From positions 1-21,610 of IMG/VR virus record IMGVR_UViG_3300014050_001143: 21,610 bases of DNA; one strand, 5' to 3'. Position numbers and translations under genes: made by a program. Below are positions 1 through 7,608 of this stretch, piece after piece. The notes below the pieces were generated by a model. The model ran no database searches. It was not told the origin of the DNA and saw nothing but the letters and a program-made list of their open reading frames with translations. The first letter of the stretch is position 1; every line of letters starts with the position of its first letter. Source of the DNA: a virus.

Positions 1-131
1 TGAAAACAAAGTTAGCACCCCTAAATGAAAAATTAAATAATATCAATGGCGTTGGATTGTGCAAACTTGAATACAGTGATATTCAAAGAAATGGTATATT
101 AGGAGCGATTTTACACGCGTTAGAGGAATAG
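1..131 (+). CDS. C-terminal part (or nearly all) of a small hypothetical protein, cut by the left edge
   Basis: An open frame enters from the left edge and stops at TAG 129-131. It reads 42 codons beginning KTKLAPLNEKLNN and ending ILHALEE. The first two bases of the window are TG, in frame, so an ATG, GTG or TTG start with its first base just outside the window would give a 43-residue protein; a longer gene continuing leftwards cannot be excluded. I do not recognise it. The next gene starts two bases after this stop, with a GAGGAA ribosome binding site inside this gene's last codons, so the two are probably co-transcribed and translationally coupled. Confidence 0.5.
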   Translation, partial: KTKLAPLNEKLNNINGVGLCKLEYSDIQRNGILGAILHALEE

Positions 132-132
132 A

Positions 133-489
133 ATGCCAACTTATGATTATAAGTGTGATAGTTGTGAAAATGAGCTAAACGATGTATATCAGTCATTTAG
201 CGAAGAAGCATTAACCAAATGCCCATCATGTAGTCAAGAGTCGCTCGTTAGAGTAATATATGGTGGGCTTGGAACATTTGTAAAAGAAGCCAAAACTATT
301 GGACAATTGGCTGATAAAAACTGGAAGAATATGGGGCATTATAAAAGATCAGAAGTAGAAAGTGATATGAAACAAAAAGCACAAGATTCAGAATCCCCAT
401 TATCATCTCTAGGTAAAGCATCACGCAAACAGATAAATAAAATGACCCCGGAACAAAAAAAGAAATACATCATTACTGGTGAAACATGA
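133..489 (+). CDS. FmdB-type zinc ribbon protein
   Basis: This 118-residue protein opens with MPTYDYKCDSC, the hallmark start of the FmdB / CxxC_CxxC_SSSS zinc ribbon family. Cys8, Cys11, Cys30 and Cys33 form two CxxC knuckles that should bind one zinc. FmdB family members are often labelled putative regulators, but their biochemical role is poorly defined, and phages commonly carry one. The ribbon takes up about the first 40 residues. The rest is a charged, Lys/Gln-rich tail with no fold I recognise, longer than in minimal family members. ATG 133 follows a GAGGAA site. The end overlaps the next gene by 4 bp (ATGA). Confidence 0.8.
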   Translation: MPTYDYKCDSCENELNDVYQSFSEEALTKCPSCSQESLVRVIYGGLGTFVKEAKTIGQLADKNWKNMGHYKRSEVESDMKQKAQDSESPLSSLGKASRKQINKMTPEQKKKYIITGET

Positions 490-824
490 AATTTATAGAC
501 TCTCACGATCAAAAAATTACCAAAGAAACAACAGAAGCGTTTTTTAATATTCGCGGAGAAATGACAGATGGAAAACAAGAAAAAGTATATTCAAAGTCAC
601 TAAGTATAAACTTAGGTAATGGCAAAATTCAAAACAAGTACTTTGTTAGAATATTTAACAGTGTGCCACTAGATCCATTTGGTCCAGAAGCTGGTAGAGA
701 AATTTGGAATAGAACAGAATTAAAACCAGTGTCAGGCACAACATTTGAGAACTATAACAATTATCTTTTAACCAGAAATAGAATATTTTTGACTAAAACT
801 AATAGGAGCTATATAGATGGCTAG
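486..824 (+). CDS. hypothetical protein
   Basis: This 112-residue protein is not recognised. It is polar and probably soluble, with alternating hydrophobic residues around 38-58 (SLSINLGNGKIQNKYFVRIF) suggesting a small beta-rich fold. No cysteine pairs, signal peptide or membrane segment is visible. The ATG overlaps the FmdB-like stop as ATGA, and the last 8 bp overlap the next gene, so it belongs to a compact operon. The overlaps, the same-strand neighbours and the absence of a better alternative frame make it a real gene. Confidence 0.7.
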   Translation: MKFIDSHDQKITKETTEAFFNIRGEMTDGKQEKVYSKSLSINLGNGKIQNKYFVRIFNSVPLDPFGPEAGREIWNRTELKPVSGTTFENYNNYLLTRNRIFLTKTNRSYIDG

Positions 825-1125
825 TAAAAGAGGACCGTTGAGTAAGGCTGAATTATTTTATGTTGCAGAACACGCAAAGACCGGAAAAGACATAGACGAA
901 ATCGCTTCCGATCTAGATAGACCAGTTAAGTCTATAGAAAAGTGTTACACAAAAGCACAAAAAGAAAATGCTCCAAAGCAATTAACCGCTGGAGAACAAT
1001 TTGCTAAACATAAAGGCTCTGTGGTTATGACAGAAAATGCATCAACACTAGGTGATGCCTCAAGAAAAGCAAGAGTTCCAGCAAGCAAACAAAATTGCGT
1101 AACAGTTGTAAGAAAAGAAGAATAA
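817..1125 (+). CDS. small protein with probable helix-turn-helix
   Basis: This 102-residue basic protein has a likely helix-turn-helix at about residues 9-45. The stretch KDIDEIASDLDRPVKSIEKC has the pattern of homeodomain-like or sigma-region-4-like DNA-binding helices. The tail holds a short motif, VVMTENASTLGDASRKAR, which I associate from memory with small phage proteins; I cannot name a family. AGGAG lies 8 bases before ATG 817, a strong ribosome binding site. A role in DNA binding or phage gene regulation is inferred from the helix-turn-helix pattern and the neighbouring zinc ribbon protein; no target site is visible. Confidence 0.65.
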   Translation: MASKRGPLSKAELFYVAEHAKTGKDIDEIASDLDRPVKSIEKCYTKAQKENAPKQLTAGEQFAKHKGSVVMTENASTLGDASRKARVPASKQNCVTVVRKEE

Positions 1126-1559
1126 TGTCGCTCATATCATCATACGAAGCATGGCTTCAAGAATATAGAAAAGACAAGTATAATATTTGGATAAGAGCAA
1201 TCTTATCTAATAACAACGAATACTATCTAACAACCTACAAGGATTGGTTCGAAATAAAAAATATTTGCGAATCTCAAAAATTGAATGTTAACAAAATCGG
1301 TCTACAGTATAGGTCGCACTCTATAGAGGTTGACACGACCGATTGCGATGGTGTATACTTGGTTAAATCTCTTGTTGGGGTAATGGGAGAAAACACAAGA
1401 CACAGTTTTACTATCGGTAAAATACATGGCGATAAGGTTAAGAAACAAATTTGGATTACTCCAGAATTAATTGAAGATTCTTCTAATGAGGATGGTATAG
1501 AGGAATGTTTTGCTGAAGCGGTTATATATCACAATGACAAATCGACCAGAACTATTTAA
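1125..1559 (+). CDS. hypothetical protein
   Basis: This is a 144-residue protein that I do not recognise. The start is set at ATG 1125, which overlaps the previous stop by one base (TAATG) with AAGAAG just upstream. The frame is open from 1095, but that would begin inside the preceding gene with no ribosome binding site. The protein is rich in Trp, Tyr and Ile, with a probable alpha/beta composition, and has no cysteine cluster, membrane helix or nucleotide-binding loop. The 3' end overlaps the start of the next gene by 26 bp in a different frame. Confidence 0.65.
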   Translation: MSLISSYEAWLQEYRKDKYNIWIRAILSNNNEYYLTTYKDWFEIKNICESQKLNVNKIGLQYRSHSIEVDTTDCDGVYLVKSLVGVMGENTRHSFTIGKIHGDKVKKQIWITPELIEDSSNEDGIEECFAEAVIYHNDKSTRTI

Positions 1560-2043
1560 TCAAAACTATCAAAAGCAATGGTCTGAAACACATAAGTATA
1601 AACATATTCACACGGGTGAGTATTGTACATTTGAAGCTTATGTTGCAGAATTTATTGTGATAAGAAGATCAGAAAAGCTTAATCTAGGTAAGCCTTCGTA
1701 CAAATTTTGGACAAAGGGCGATCCACTGCATTGGCTTTGGAAGAAACAATATGGTGCGGCTGTTCAATTAAAAAAGAAATACAGCGAAGAAGCTATTCTA
1801 TCCGCCATCAAATCCAAAGATTTCGATAGTCTGCTAGTTATTGGAATCCAAAATGGTAGAGGCTATAAAGTTAATCCATTAGCAGAAAAAGTAATAGCAA
1901 AACACCAAAAGCTTATAGATGATAAGTCAAACAAAGTAGAGATAAATCTTGACGTTGAACAAGAAGTCAAGCATGTTGAAACAAGATCGACTCAAGGGTA
2001 TAATACAAAAAAGACATCGATGAACCAACTGAGGAAACTATGA
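1534..2043 (+). CDS. hypothetical protein upstream of the recombinase
   Basis: This 169-residue lysine-rich protein is not recognised. ATG 1534 is preferred; the frame extends to a TTG at 1510, which has a GAGG-containing sequence close upstream and remains possible. The middle contains a compact aromatic stretch, KFWTKGDPLHWLWKKQYG, and the last 40 residues are polar and probably flexible. Its stop overlaps the recombinase start as ATGA, so it is translationally coupled to it and may be the first gene of the recombination and replication block. No catalytic motif is visible, so no function is offered. Confidence 0.6.
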   Translation: MTNRPELFNQNYQKQWSETHKYKHIHTGEYCTFEAYVAEFIVIRRSEKLNLGKPSYKFWTKGDPLHWLWKKQYGAAVQLKKKYSEEAILSAIKSKDFDSLLVIGIQNGRGYKVNPLAEKVIAKHQKLIDDKSNKVEINLDVEQEVKHVETRSTQGYNTKKTSMNQLRKL

Positions 2044-3143
2044 GTAAAGTAAAAAAGGTTGCAAAATTTTCGGAAGATAGCGTTAGTAGCTCTATTGTAT
2101 CAAAATATGGCGATGTTGTGCGTAGCGGAACAGAAGTTTTAGCAAACATAAACAATCTAGAAGTGATTGGTATATCTCCAGCCTTAGATATAGCTCTTGG
2201 TGGCGGTCTTAGGGAGGGTTCTGTTGTTGTAATGACGGGCGACCCAAAGAGTGGAAAAACCACAACTGCCCTACACTTTGCTTCCAAGTGTCAACAAAAG
2301 AACAAGCGTGTTATTTATGTCAATACCGAAGGTAGACTATCTAAGCAAAATTTTGATGGTATCAAAGGATTACAGCCAGACAACATTTTGATTGTGGAAT
2401 CTACAGACGAACGAGTTTTGTCGGCGGAAGATTTTTTGAATATTATTGAGTTTTATATCAATAATGATCCCGGTTGCTTGATTATTGCTGACTCGTTATC
2501 CAACATGGTGCCAGCTTGCGAACTAGAGGGAGAAGTTCGTACAGGTGTTAGAAATGCACTGCCTCGACTACTTTCCATGTTCTTCAAGCGAATCAGCGGT
2601 ACTCTTATGAAGAACAAAACTATGCTGATATGTATCACTCATAATATCGCTAATACTGGCGGTTCTCCCTACGCACCGCAAAAGATGGCTGATTGCGGAA
2701 ATATGTTACAATATCAAGCGGGAACAAATATGGTTATTACTCATCGTGGTAAGTGGCAGGTTCCAAAGGATACTGGCCCTCACGTTGGGCAAATTGCTAA
2801 TTGGGTTATTAAAACATCTAATGCTGGCGGTAGACCAAACAGTACAGCAGAAAGTTGGATTAAATATGGAATAGGTATTGATGAAGCACAAGAGATTATA
2901 CAAATAGCGTGTGAATTCAGACTAATCAAAGCTTCTGGAGCTTGGTATACTATTCAGTGTGCGGTAGACGATATTGATAATCCAGTTGTATCTAAAGTTT
3001 TGGAAATCAATAGCGTCAACAAGACTCCCGATGAAATTGAGCGATTCTTTAAGTTCCAAGGCATAAATAACGTTGCGGAGTTTATTAACAATAATCCATC
3101 AATTGCAAATTTCCTATATCAAAAAATAAAGGAGCTACATTGA
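2040..3143 (+). CDS. recA: RecA-type recombinase
   Basis: This 367-residue protein is an ATP-dependent strand-exchange protein of the RecA/UvsX superfamily. Walker A is GDPKSGKT (residues 67-74), a RecA-like VNTEGRL follows beta-strand 2 and probably carries the catalytic Glu, and Walker B is CLIIADS with Asp151. The C-terminal part of the core, ending ASGAWYTI, matches RecA's segment ending in KAGAWYSY, so it is closer in layout to cellular RecA than to T4 UvsX. The role would be homologous recombination, repair and recombination-dependent phage replication. About 60 residues after the core form a C-terminal domain. It is coupled by ATGA overlap to the gene before and by 4 bp to the nuclease after. 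The functional name uvsX would be equally acceptable. Confidence 0.9.
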   Translation: MSKVKKVAKFSEDSVSSSIVSKYGDVVRSGTEVLANINNLEVIGISPALDIALGGGLREGSVVVMTGDPKSGKTTTALHFASKCQQKNKRVIYVNTEGRLSKQNFDGIKGLQPDNILIVESTDERVLSAEDFLNIIEFYINNDPGCLIIADSLSNMVPACELEGEVRTGVRNALPRLLSMFFKRISGTLMKNKTMLICITHNIANTGGSPYAPQKMADCGNMLQYQAGTNMVITHRGKWQVPKDTGPHVGQIANWVIKTSNAGGRPNSTAESWIKYGIGIDEAQEIIQIACEFRLIKASGAWYTIQCAVDDIDNPVVSKVLEINSVNKTPDEIERFFKFQGINNVAEFINNNPSIANFLYQKIKELH

Positions 3144-3562
3144 AAGTAGTTGGTATTAATGGTAAAGAATATGTTTGGAATCTAACGGGATATGATGTTT
3201 TTAATGATGATAAAAGAAAAAGATCGAAGTTTCATGTTAGGGCAAGGAAATTATTAAACGAACTGTTTAATAGCTATAGAATATTAGAAGAAGTAAAATT
3301 GCCGGGAAGCACAGAGTTGCACAGAAAATCAGTATTGTACCTTGACTTTTACATTCCTTCGATTAAACTAGCTATAGAGGTTCATGGACAACAACACTAT
3401 GAATTCTGCCCATTTTTTCATAAGAGTAAAGCAGATTTTTTGAAGGGAAAAGCTAGGGATGAGGATAAGATAGCTTGGTGCGAATTAAACGACATACGAC
3501 TTGTAACTTTAAAATATACAGAAAGCGACGATGAGTGGCGACAAAGAATTAAAAGCGTCTGA
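3140..3562 (+). CDS. Vsr/DUF559-like PD-(D/E)XK endonuclease, TTG start
   Basis: This 140-residue protein carries a restriction-endonuclease-like core: Asp69 in YLDFYIP, then IEVHGQQHYEF with Glu80, His82 and His86. This is the Vsr/DUF559 style, where the lysine of PD-(D/E)XK is replaced. It should cut or nick DNA in a metal-dependent way; the substrate is unknown. The start is TTG 3140, preceded by AAGGAG at a normal distance and overlapping the recombinase stop by 4 bp; I see no ATG that keeps the N-terminal region. Position between recombinase and putative mediator suggests recombination or repair of branched DNA, but a mobile free-standing nuclease is an alternative. Confidence 0.75.
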   Translation: MKVVGINGKEYVWNLTGYDVFNDDKRKRSKFHVRARKLLNELFNSYRILEEVKLPGSTELHRKSVLYLDFYIPSIKLAIEVHGQQHYEFCPFFHKSKADFLKGKARDEDKIAWCELNDIRLVTLKYTESDDEWRQRIKSV

Positions 3563-4007
3563 TAGACTAGCAGAACACCTTGAGTCTATTAACAATTACA
3601 TAAACAGTACTAATACAAAGTTCTCTTCTTTTAGAGAAGAATATTTGCTAGTGTCAGATTTATCAATGGATCAACTTAGAAAATTGACACAGCAAGAATT
3701 ATTTGATGCTGCATACCTAATGTATGGATATGCTACATATATTCAAGATGAAATTAATAAAAACAAAGTTGCTTTAAGCTGGTGTCATGATCAGATGGAA
3801 AAGCTTATTGTGAAGCATACCCAAGAATTCAATCAGTATACCAAGCACGAATCTAAGAAACATATCTTAGCACAGTCTAATTCGTATGCAGCAGCACTAG
3901 AAAATATGAGAGAAGTAGCAGAGGCTAGACTGAATCTATTAGATGGCAAGGTTTATGAATTAAAGAGAAAAGCAGATATTCTGCTAGAGAAAGGAAAACG
4001 ACAATGA
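3531..4007 (+). CDS. helical protein, possible UvsY-like recombination mediator
   Basis: This 158-residue protein is predicted almost entirely alpha-helical, with coiled-coil-like heptads in the second half and a basic C-terminus. No catalytic motif is visible. The size, helical make-up, the aromatic/aliphatic helix around ELFDAAYLMYGYATYIQDEI and the position two genes after the recombinase resemble T4 UvsY, the 137-residue mediator that loads UvsX on SSB-coated DNA. This is inference from layout and fold style, not from a diagnostic motif. It overlaps the nuclease gene by 32 bp; ATG 3531 is the only nearby start, since the next methionine is about 45 residues in. Coupling to the next gene is by ATGA. 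Confidence 0.6.
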   Translation: MSGDKELKASDRLAEHLESINNYINSTNTKFSSFREEYLLVSDLSMDQLRKLTQQELFDAAYLMYGYATYIQDEINKNKVALSWCHDQMEKLIVKHTQEFNQYTKHESKKHILAQSNSYAAALENMREVAEARLNLLDGKVYELKRKADILLEKGKRQ

Positions 4008-4411
4008 CCGATTTTAATGATTTTATCGCATCGTTAACTGATGAACAAAAAGCTAAATTTATGGCTGCTTTGTCGCAAAATACAACCAAGCCAGCCACTC
4101 CAGAGCCAGAAAAGAAAACTCAACCACGACAGAGTTCTGTCACTGTCGGGGATAATTTTGTAGTTACAAAGACAGAAGATACTTCATCAAATAGCAGGAG
4201 AAGAGAACCCGTGAGAGCCAAGAAGAATCAGTGGACAGACGATGGGGAATTTAGAGACATTGAGACTAATTATGGCGAAAAAACCCCAAGAAATAGAAAG
4301 CCACAAAAGAAGATAGACGTTGAATGTAGTGTGTGTGGAAGATCATTTAAGACAGACCCGCGATATGTTTACGGAGAATATCATCGTTGCAGCAGGTGCG
4401 TTGGTAAATAA
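4004..4411 (+). CDS. zinc-ribbon protein with disordered middle, upstream of the helicase
   Basis: This 135-residue protein has three parts: a short N-terminal helical stretch (about residues 1-25, FIASLTDEQKAKFMAAL), a long Pro/Thr/Ser/Arg-rich region likely to be disordered, and a C-terminal zinc ribbon with Cys108, Cys111, Cys129 and Cys132 (CxxC-17-CxxC). It is highly charged and probably binds nucleic acid or a protein partner. It sits between the putative mediator and the helicase, ending one base before the helicase start, so an accessory role such as helicase loading or primosome assembly is possible but not shown by any motif. Confidence 0.7.
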   Translation: MTDFNDFIASLTDEQKAKFMAALSQNTTKPATPEPEKKTQPRQSSVTVGDNFVVTKTEDTSSNSRRREPVRAKKNQWTDDGEFRDIETNYGEKTPRNRKPQKKIDVECSVCGRSFKTDPRYVYGEYHRCSRCVGK

Positions 4412-4412
4412 T

Positions 4413-5888
4413 ATGGATAGCAAATTAACTGATATAGGTGCGGAACGTGCGGTATTGGCAGGAATCATGCAGCACGGAATAGATGGATACGTTACGGTAT
4501 CCGATCTTATAACTATTGATTCGTTTGGTCATGCAAACAATCAGATTTTGTTCAAGTGTATAGACAGAGTTATAAACAATGAGCAAAAGATTGATATCCC
4601 CGCGATATTAGCCGCTGCCTCACAGTTAAACCTTTATGATTCCATCAATACTCCTCAAGAGTTGAAGTATGTAAAATCCCTTTTTGATTTTCCTATCAGT
4701 AAGGAAAACATTTTCAGTTTTGGAATACAGTTAAAGAAGTTTGAGTTTGCCCGCAAGATTAAAAAACTAACCGCCAAGATTCATAAAGATATTGACGATG
4801 TTACTGGTTCAGAAACTATCAATGATATTATACAAATACTGGAGAATCCCGTCACAGAGTTTTTGCGAGAAGATGACGGTGCAGAGAATCCAGAAAAAAT
4901 TGGTAAGGATATCAAGCAATATATAGAGTTTCTAGAGAATAACAAGTGCGATATCATAGGAATTCCCACGGGCTTTACTCGGTTTGACGAGGCTATCGGT
5001 GGAGGTCTACGGCGAAAGTGCGTTGATTTAATTGCCGCCAGACCCAAAGTTGGTAAAAGCGTTTTTGGTGATAATGTTGCATTAAATGTAGCAAGCAAAG
5101 GATATCCCGTTCTAATGCTTGATACGGAAATGAGCAAAGAAGATCATTTAAATAGACTATTAGCAAACATCAGTGGAGTGCCAATCAATGAAATTGCTAC
5201 AGGCAGATTTATTGATGATGAAGAAAAGCACGAAAAGGTAGTTGACGCTATGAAAAAGCTAGAGTCATTACCGTATAGCTATATTAGCGTAGCAGGAAAA
5301 CCATTTGAGCAAATTCTAAATCTCATCAAAAGATGGGTAATGCAAGAAGTTAAAACAGATGATAGTGGAAAGACTAATGACTGTCTTATCATATATGACT
5401 ATTTAAAGCTAATGTCTTCTAGCTCTATTACTAATAATATCCAAGAATATCAAGCACTAGGTTTTCAGATTACGTCGCTACACAATCTGTGTGTCAAGCT
5501 AGATATACCCTGTTTATCTTTTGTGCAGTTAAATCGTGACGGTATCACAAAAGAAAGTACCGACGCCGTAAGCGGATCGGATAGATTAATTTGGCTATGC
5601 ACATCGTTCACCATCTTCAAGATTAAGTCTCCAGAAGAACTAGCAGAAGATGGGCCAAACGCTGGAAATCGTAAACTAGTTCCTATTGTGGCACGACACG
5701 GTTCTGGCTTGGATGATGGAGATTATATCAATATGTTGATGCAAGGTTCTCATTCTAAACTTAGAGAATTAAAAACACGCAATGAATTTAAAAATCAGCC
5801 CATTGGCGATACTGGACTTGTTAATAACGAAACACTAGAAAAGCTAAGAGCAGATGGACTTACAGAAGATCAAACAGACTCTGAATAA
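4413..5888 (+). CDS. dnaB: replicative DNA helicase, DnaB-like
   Basis: This 491-residue protein is a hexameric RecA-fold helicase for unwinding at the fork. The N-terminal domain begins with the typical GAERAVLAGIMQHG. The ATPase domain has Walker A ARPKVGKS (residues 209-216), the LDTEMS segment after it, Walker B CLIIYD with Asp329, and SGSDRLIWLC where DnaB proteins have their SGSIEQDAD-type motif. Length matches DnaB (about 450-500). ATG 4413 is chosen because the DnaB homology starts a few residues later; the frame stays open to 4320 inside the preceding gene. Its 3' end overlaps the primase gene by 35 bp, fitting a helicase-primase pair. Confidence 0.92.
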   Translation: MDSKLTDIGAERAVLAGIMQHGIDGYVTVSDLITIDSFGHANNQILFKCIDRVINNEQKIDIPAILAAASQLNLYDSINTPQELKYVKSLFDFPISKENIFSFGIQLKKFEFARKIKKLTAKIHKDIDDVTGSETINDIIQILENPVTEFLREDDGAENPEKIGKDIKQYIEFLENNKCDIIGIPTGFTRFDEAIGGGLRRKCVDLIAARPKVGKSVFGDNVALNVASKGYPVLMLDTEMSKEDHLNRLLANISGVPINEIATGRFIDDEEKHEKVVDAMKKLESLPYSYISVAGKPFEQILNLIKRWVMQEVKTDDSGKTNDCLIIYDYLKLMSSSSITNNIQEYQALGFQITSLHNLCVKLDIPCLSFVQLNRDGITKESTDAVSGSDRLIWLCTSFTIFKIKSPEELAEDGPNAGNRKLVPIVARHGSGLDDGDYINMLMQGSHSKLRELKTRNEFKNQPIGDTGLVNNETLEKLRADGLTEDQTDSE

Positions 5889-6873
5889 TAGAGCAACAGA
5901 AGTATTTGATAAACTAGGCATGAAATATGAAGTCTTTGGTGACAACATATACTCTACATGTCCTGTTCATGAATCTAGTGATAACCCTAGAGCTTTTTCA
6001 TTCTCTATAGAAAAGGGAATATGGAAATGCTGGACTAGAGATTGTCAGCATCAATACAGAAATGATATATTTGGACTTATACGCGGAACTCTTTCCAATA
6101 GAGAAGGAGAGGATGTAGGATTTTCTCAGGCTCTTAAGTGGGCCTGTGGCTTACTAGATGTTAAAAGAACAACTACTCCAGCACCAGCACAAGACTATAG
6201 CGATGAATTTACAAAGCTAGTAGATATTATTAGTGAAGAAGAAATCGTTAAGAAATCTGCTGATCCAATAGAGATAGGAAAGTTATCATATCCATCAAAG
6301 TATTTTATCGGCAGAGGATTTAAAGAAGATACATTGAATCATTTTGGCGTTGGAGATTGTACCACCTCAACATCTAAGATGTATGATAGAGCCGTGATAC
6401 CTATCCATGACGAAGAGGGCAAAAACATTGTTGGTATGATAGGGAGAACCATCAAAGAATATAAGTCGCCTAAATTTTTAATATATCCAAAGGGATTCAA
6501 CAAATGTGATTTTTTCTACAACTATCATAGAGCAATAGAACATGTTAATAAAACTGGAACACTGTTTTTAGTAGAGGGACAAGGGGATGTTTGGAGACTA
6601 TATGAAGCCGGTATTCATAATGCTATGAGCCTTTTTGGTAAAACTCTTAGTAGAGAACAAGAAAACAAATTACACAAAATGCCCCTCACGCATATAATAG
6701 TACTAACGGATAATGATCAAGCCGGTAGAGAATCTAAAACTCAACTTCAAAGACAATTAAACAGAATGTATAAACTAACCTTTCCAAAGTTAGTTGCCAA
6801 AGATGTTGGCGACATGTCTATCGATCAAATTAAAGAAAAGATATTGCCACAAATCAAAGGATTTATTTCATGA
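5854..6873 (+). CDS. DNA primase, DnaG-like (zinc ribbon + TOPRIM)
   Basis: This 339-residue protein should make RNA primers for lagging-strand synthesis. An N-terminal CHC2-type zinc site is formed by Cys36, His39, Cys59 and Cys64. A TOPRIM domain follows, with the acidic Glu241 in LVEGQGD and Asp286/Asp288 in LTDNDQAG, the metal-binding pattern of DnaG-type primases and topoisomerases. It is much shorter than cellular DnaG (about 600) because it lacks the C-terminal helicase-interaction domain, as in several phage primases. ATG 5854 leaves a sensible leader before the zinc site and overlaps the helicase by 35 bp. It ends with an ATGA overlap onto the dNMP kinase. Confidence 0.9.
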   Translation: MDLQKIKQTLNNRATEVFDKLGMKYEVFGDNIYSTCPVHESSDNPRAFSFSIEKGIWKCWTRDCQHQYRNDIFGLIRGTLSNREGEDVGFSQALKWACGLLDVKRTTTPAPAQDYSDEFTKLVDIISEEEIVKKSADPIEIGKLSYPSKYFIGRGFKEDTLNHFGVGDCTTSTSKMYDRAVIPIHDEEGKNIVGMIGRTIKEYKSPKFLIYPKGFNKCDFFYNYHRAIEHVNKTGTLFLVEGQGDVWRLYEAGIHNAMSLFGKTLSREQENKLHKMPLTHIIVLTDNDQAGRESKTQLQRQLNRMYKLTFPKLVAKDVGDMSIDQIKEKILPQIKGFIS

Positions 6874-7607
6874 AAATTATCGGAATATCGGGTAAGAAGC
6901 AGTCTGGTAAAAACACTGTTGCGAATTACATCAATGGAGATGTTCTTAATCGTAGAGAAATGGTTAAGGATTTCTATATCGATGATGATGGGAAGTTGGT
7001 AGTTCAAACAACAGATGCCAATGGCGAATTAGGATTTGGAGTATTTGATGTTACCAGAAAGGACTCAGATTTTATAGAGTATGCTCATATAGGCTTGTGG
7101 CCCTACATTAAAGTTTATCATTTTGCTGATCCTCTCAAGGAAATGGCTATTAATCTTTTTGGATTAAACCCGAATCATGTATATGGAAATGACGATGACA
7201 AAAATCAGCTTACTGATATTTCATGGGATTCTTTACCAAACAATGACAACAAAATTGGACTCATGACAGTAAGAGAATTCCTAGAGTATTTTGGAACTAA
7301 GATTATTAGAAGGATTAGGAACAATGCTTGGAGTAAGTATTCTTTAAACAGAATATTAGCTGAACAATCTCAGATAGCAATAGTTCCCGACGTTAGATTT
7401 CCAAACGAAGTTGAAGCCATTAAAGACGCTGGCGGAATCGTAATTAGACTAACCAGAAATGTTTTTGATAGCAAGTCAGAACCAGAAGTAGCACTTGACC
7501 AAGACAATTTTGATTGGTCCAACTTTGATCTTGTTATAGATAATAGCAAAACTACTCTAGAAGGCTTGTGTGAAGAACTAAAAAATAACACTTGGATATG
7601 GAGATAA
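6870..7607 (+). CDS. deoxynucleoside monophosphate kinase (T4 gp1-like)
   Basis: This 245-residue P-loop kinase has Walker A GKKQSGKNT at residues 8-16 and the family signature DVRFPNEVEAI at about 174-184, seen in T4 gene 1 dNMP kinase and its relatives. It would phosphorylate dNMPs, possibly including modified ones, to dNDPs for phage DNA synthesis. An insertion after the P-loop (about residues 22-65, acidic and low in hydrophobics) makes the distance to the central domain longer than in simple nucleoside kinases. It is coupled to the primase by ATGA and followed after one base by the nuclease gene. There is no sign in this window of base hypermodification enzymes that would explain a special substrate. 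Confidence 0.88.
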   Translation: MKIIGISGKKQSGKNTVANYINGDVLNRREMVKDFYIDDDGKLVVQTTDANGELGFGVFDVTRKDSDFIEYAHIGLWPYIKVYHFADPLKEMAINLFGLNPNHVYGNDDDKNQLTDISWDSLPNNDNKIGLMTVREFLEYFGTKIIRRIRNNAWSKYSLNRILAEQSQIAIVPDVRFPNEVEAIKDAGGIVIRLTRNVFDSKSEPEVALDQDNFDWSNFDLVIDNSKTTLEGLCEELKNNTWIWR

Positions 7608-7608
7608 T

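Noticed and set aside
1967-2287. Antisense coding region of 106 codons on the minus strand, and similar minus-strand frames elsewhere (for example 4781-5137 and 18134-18418)
   Set aside because: All lie opposite strongly supported plus-strand genes, show no recognisable motifs and fit shadow frames of AT-rich coding sequence.
6870-7607. Thymidylate kinase or adenylate kinase
   Set aside because: The DVRFPNEVEAI signature and GKKQSGKNT loop point to the T4 gp1-type dNMP kinase family instead.
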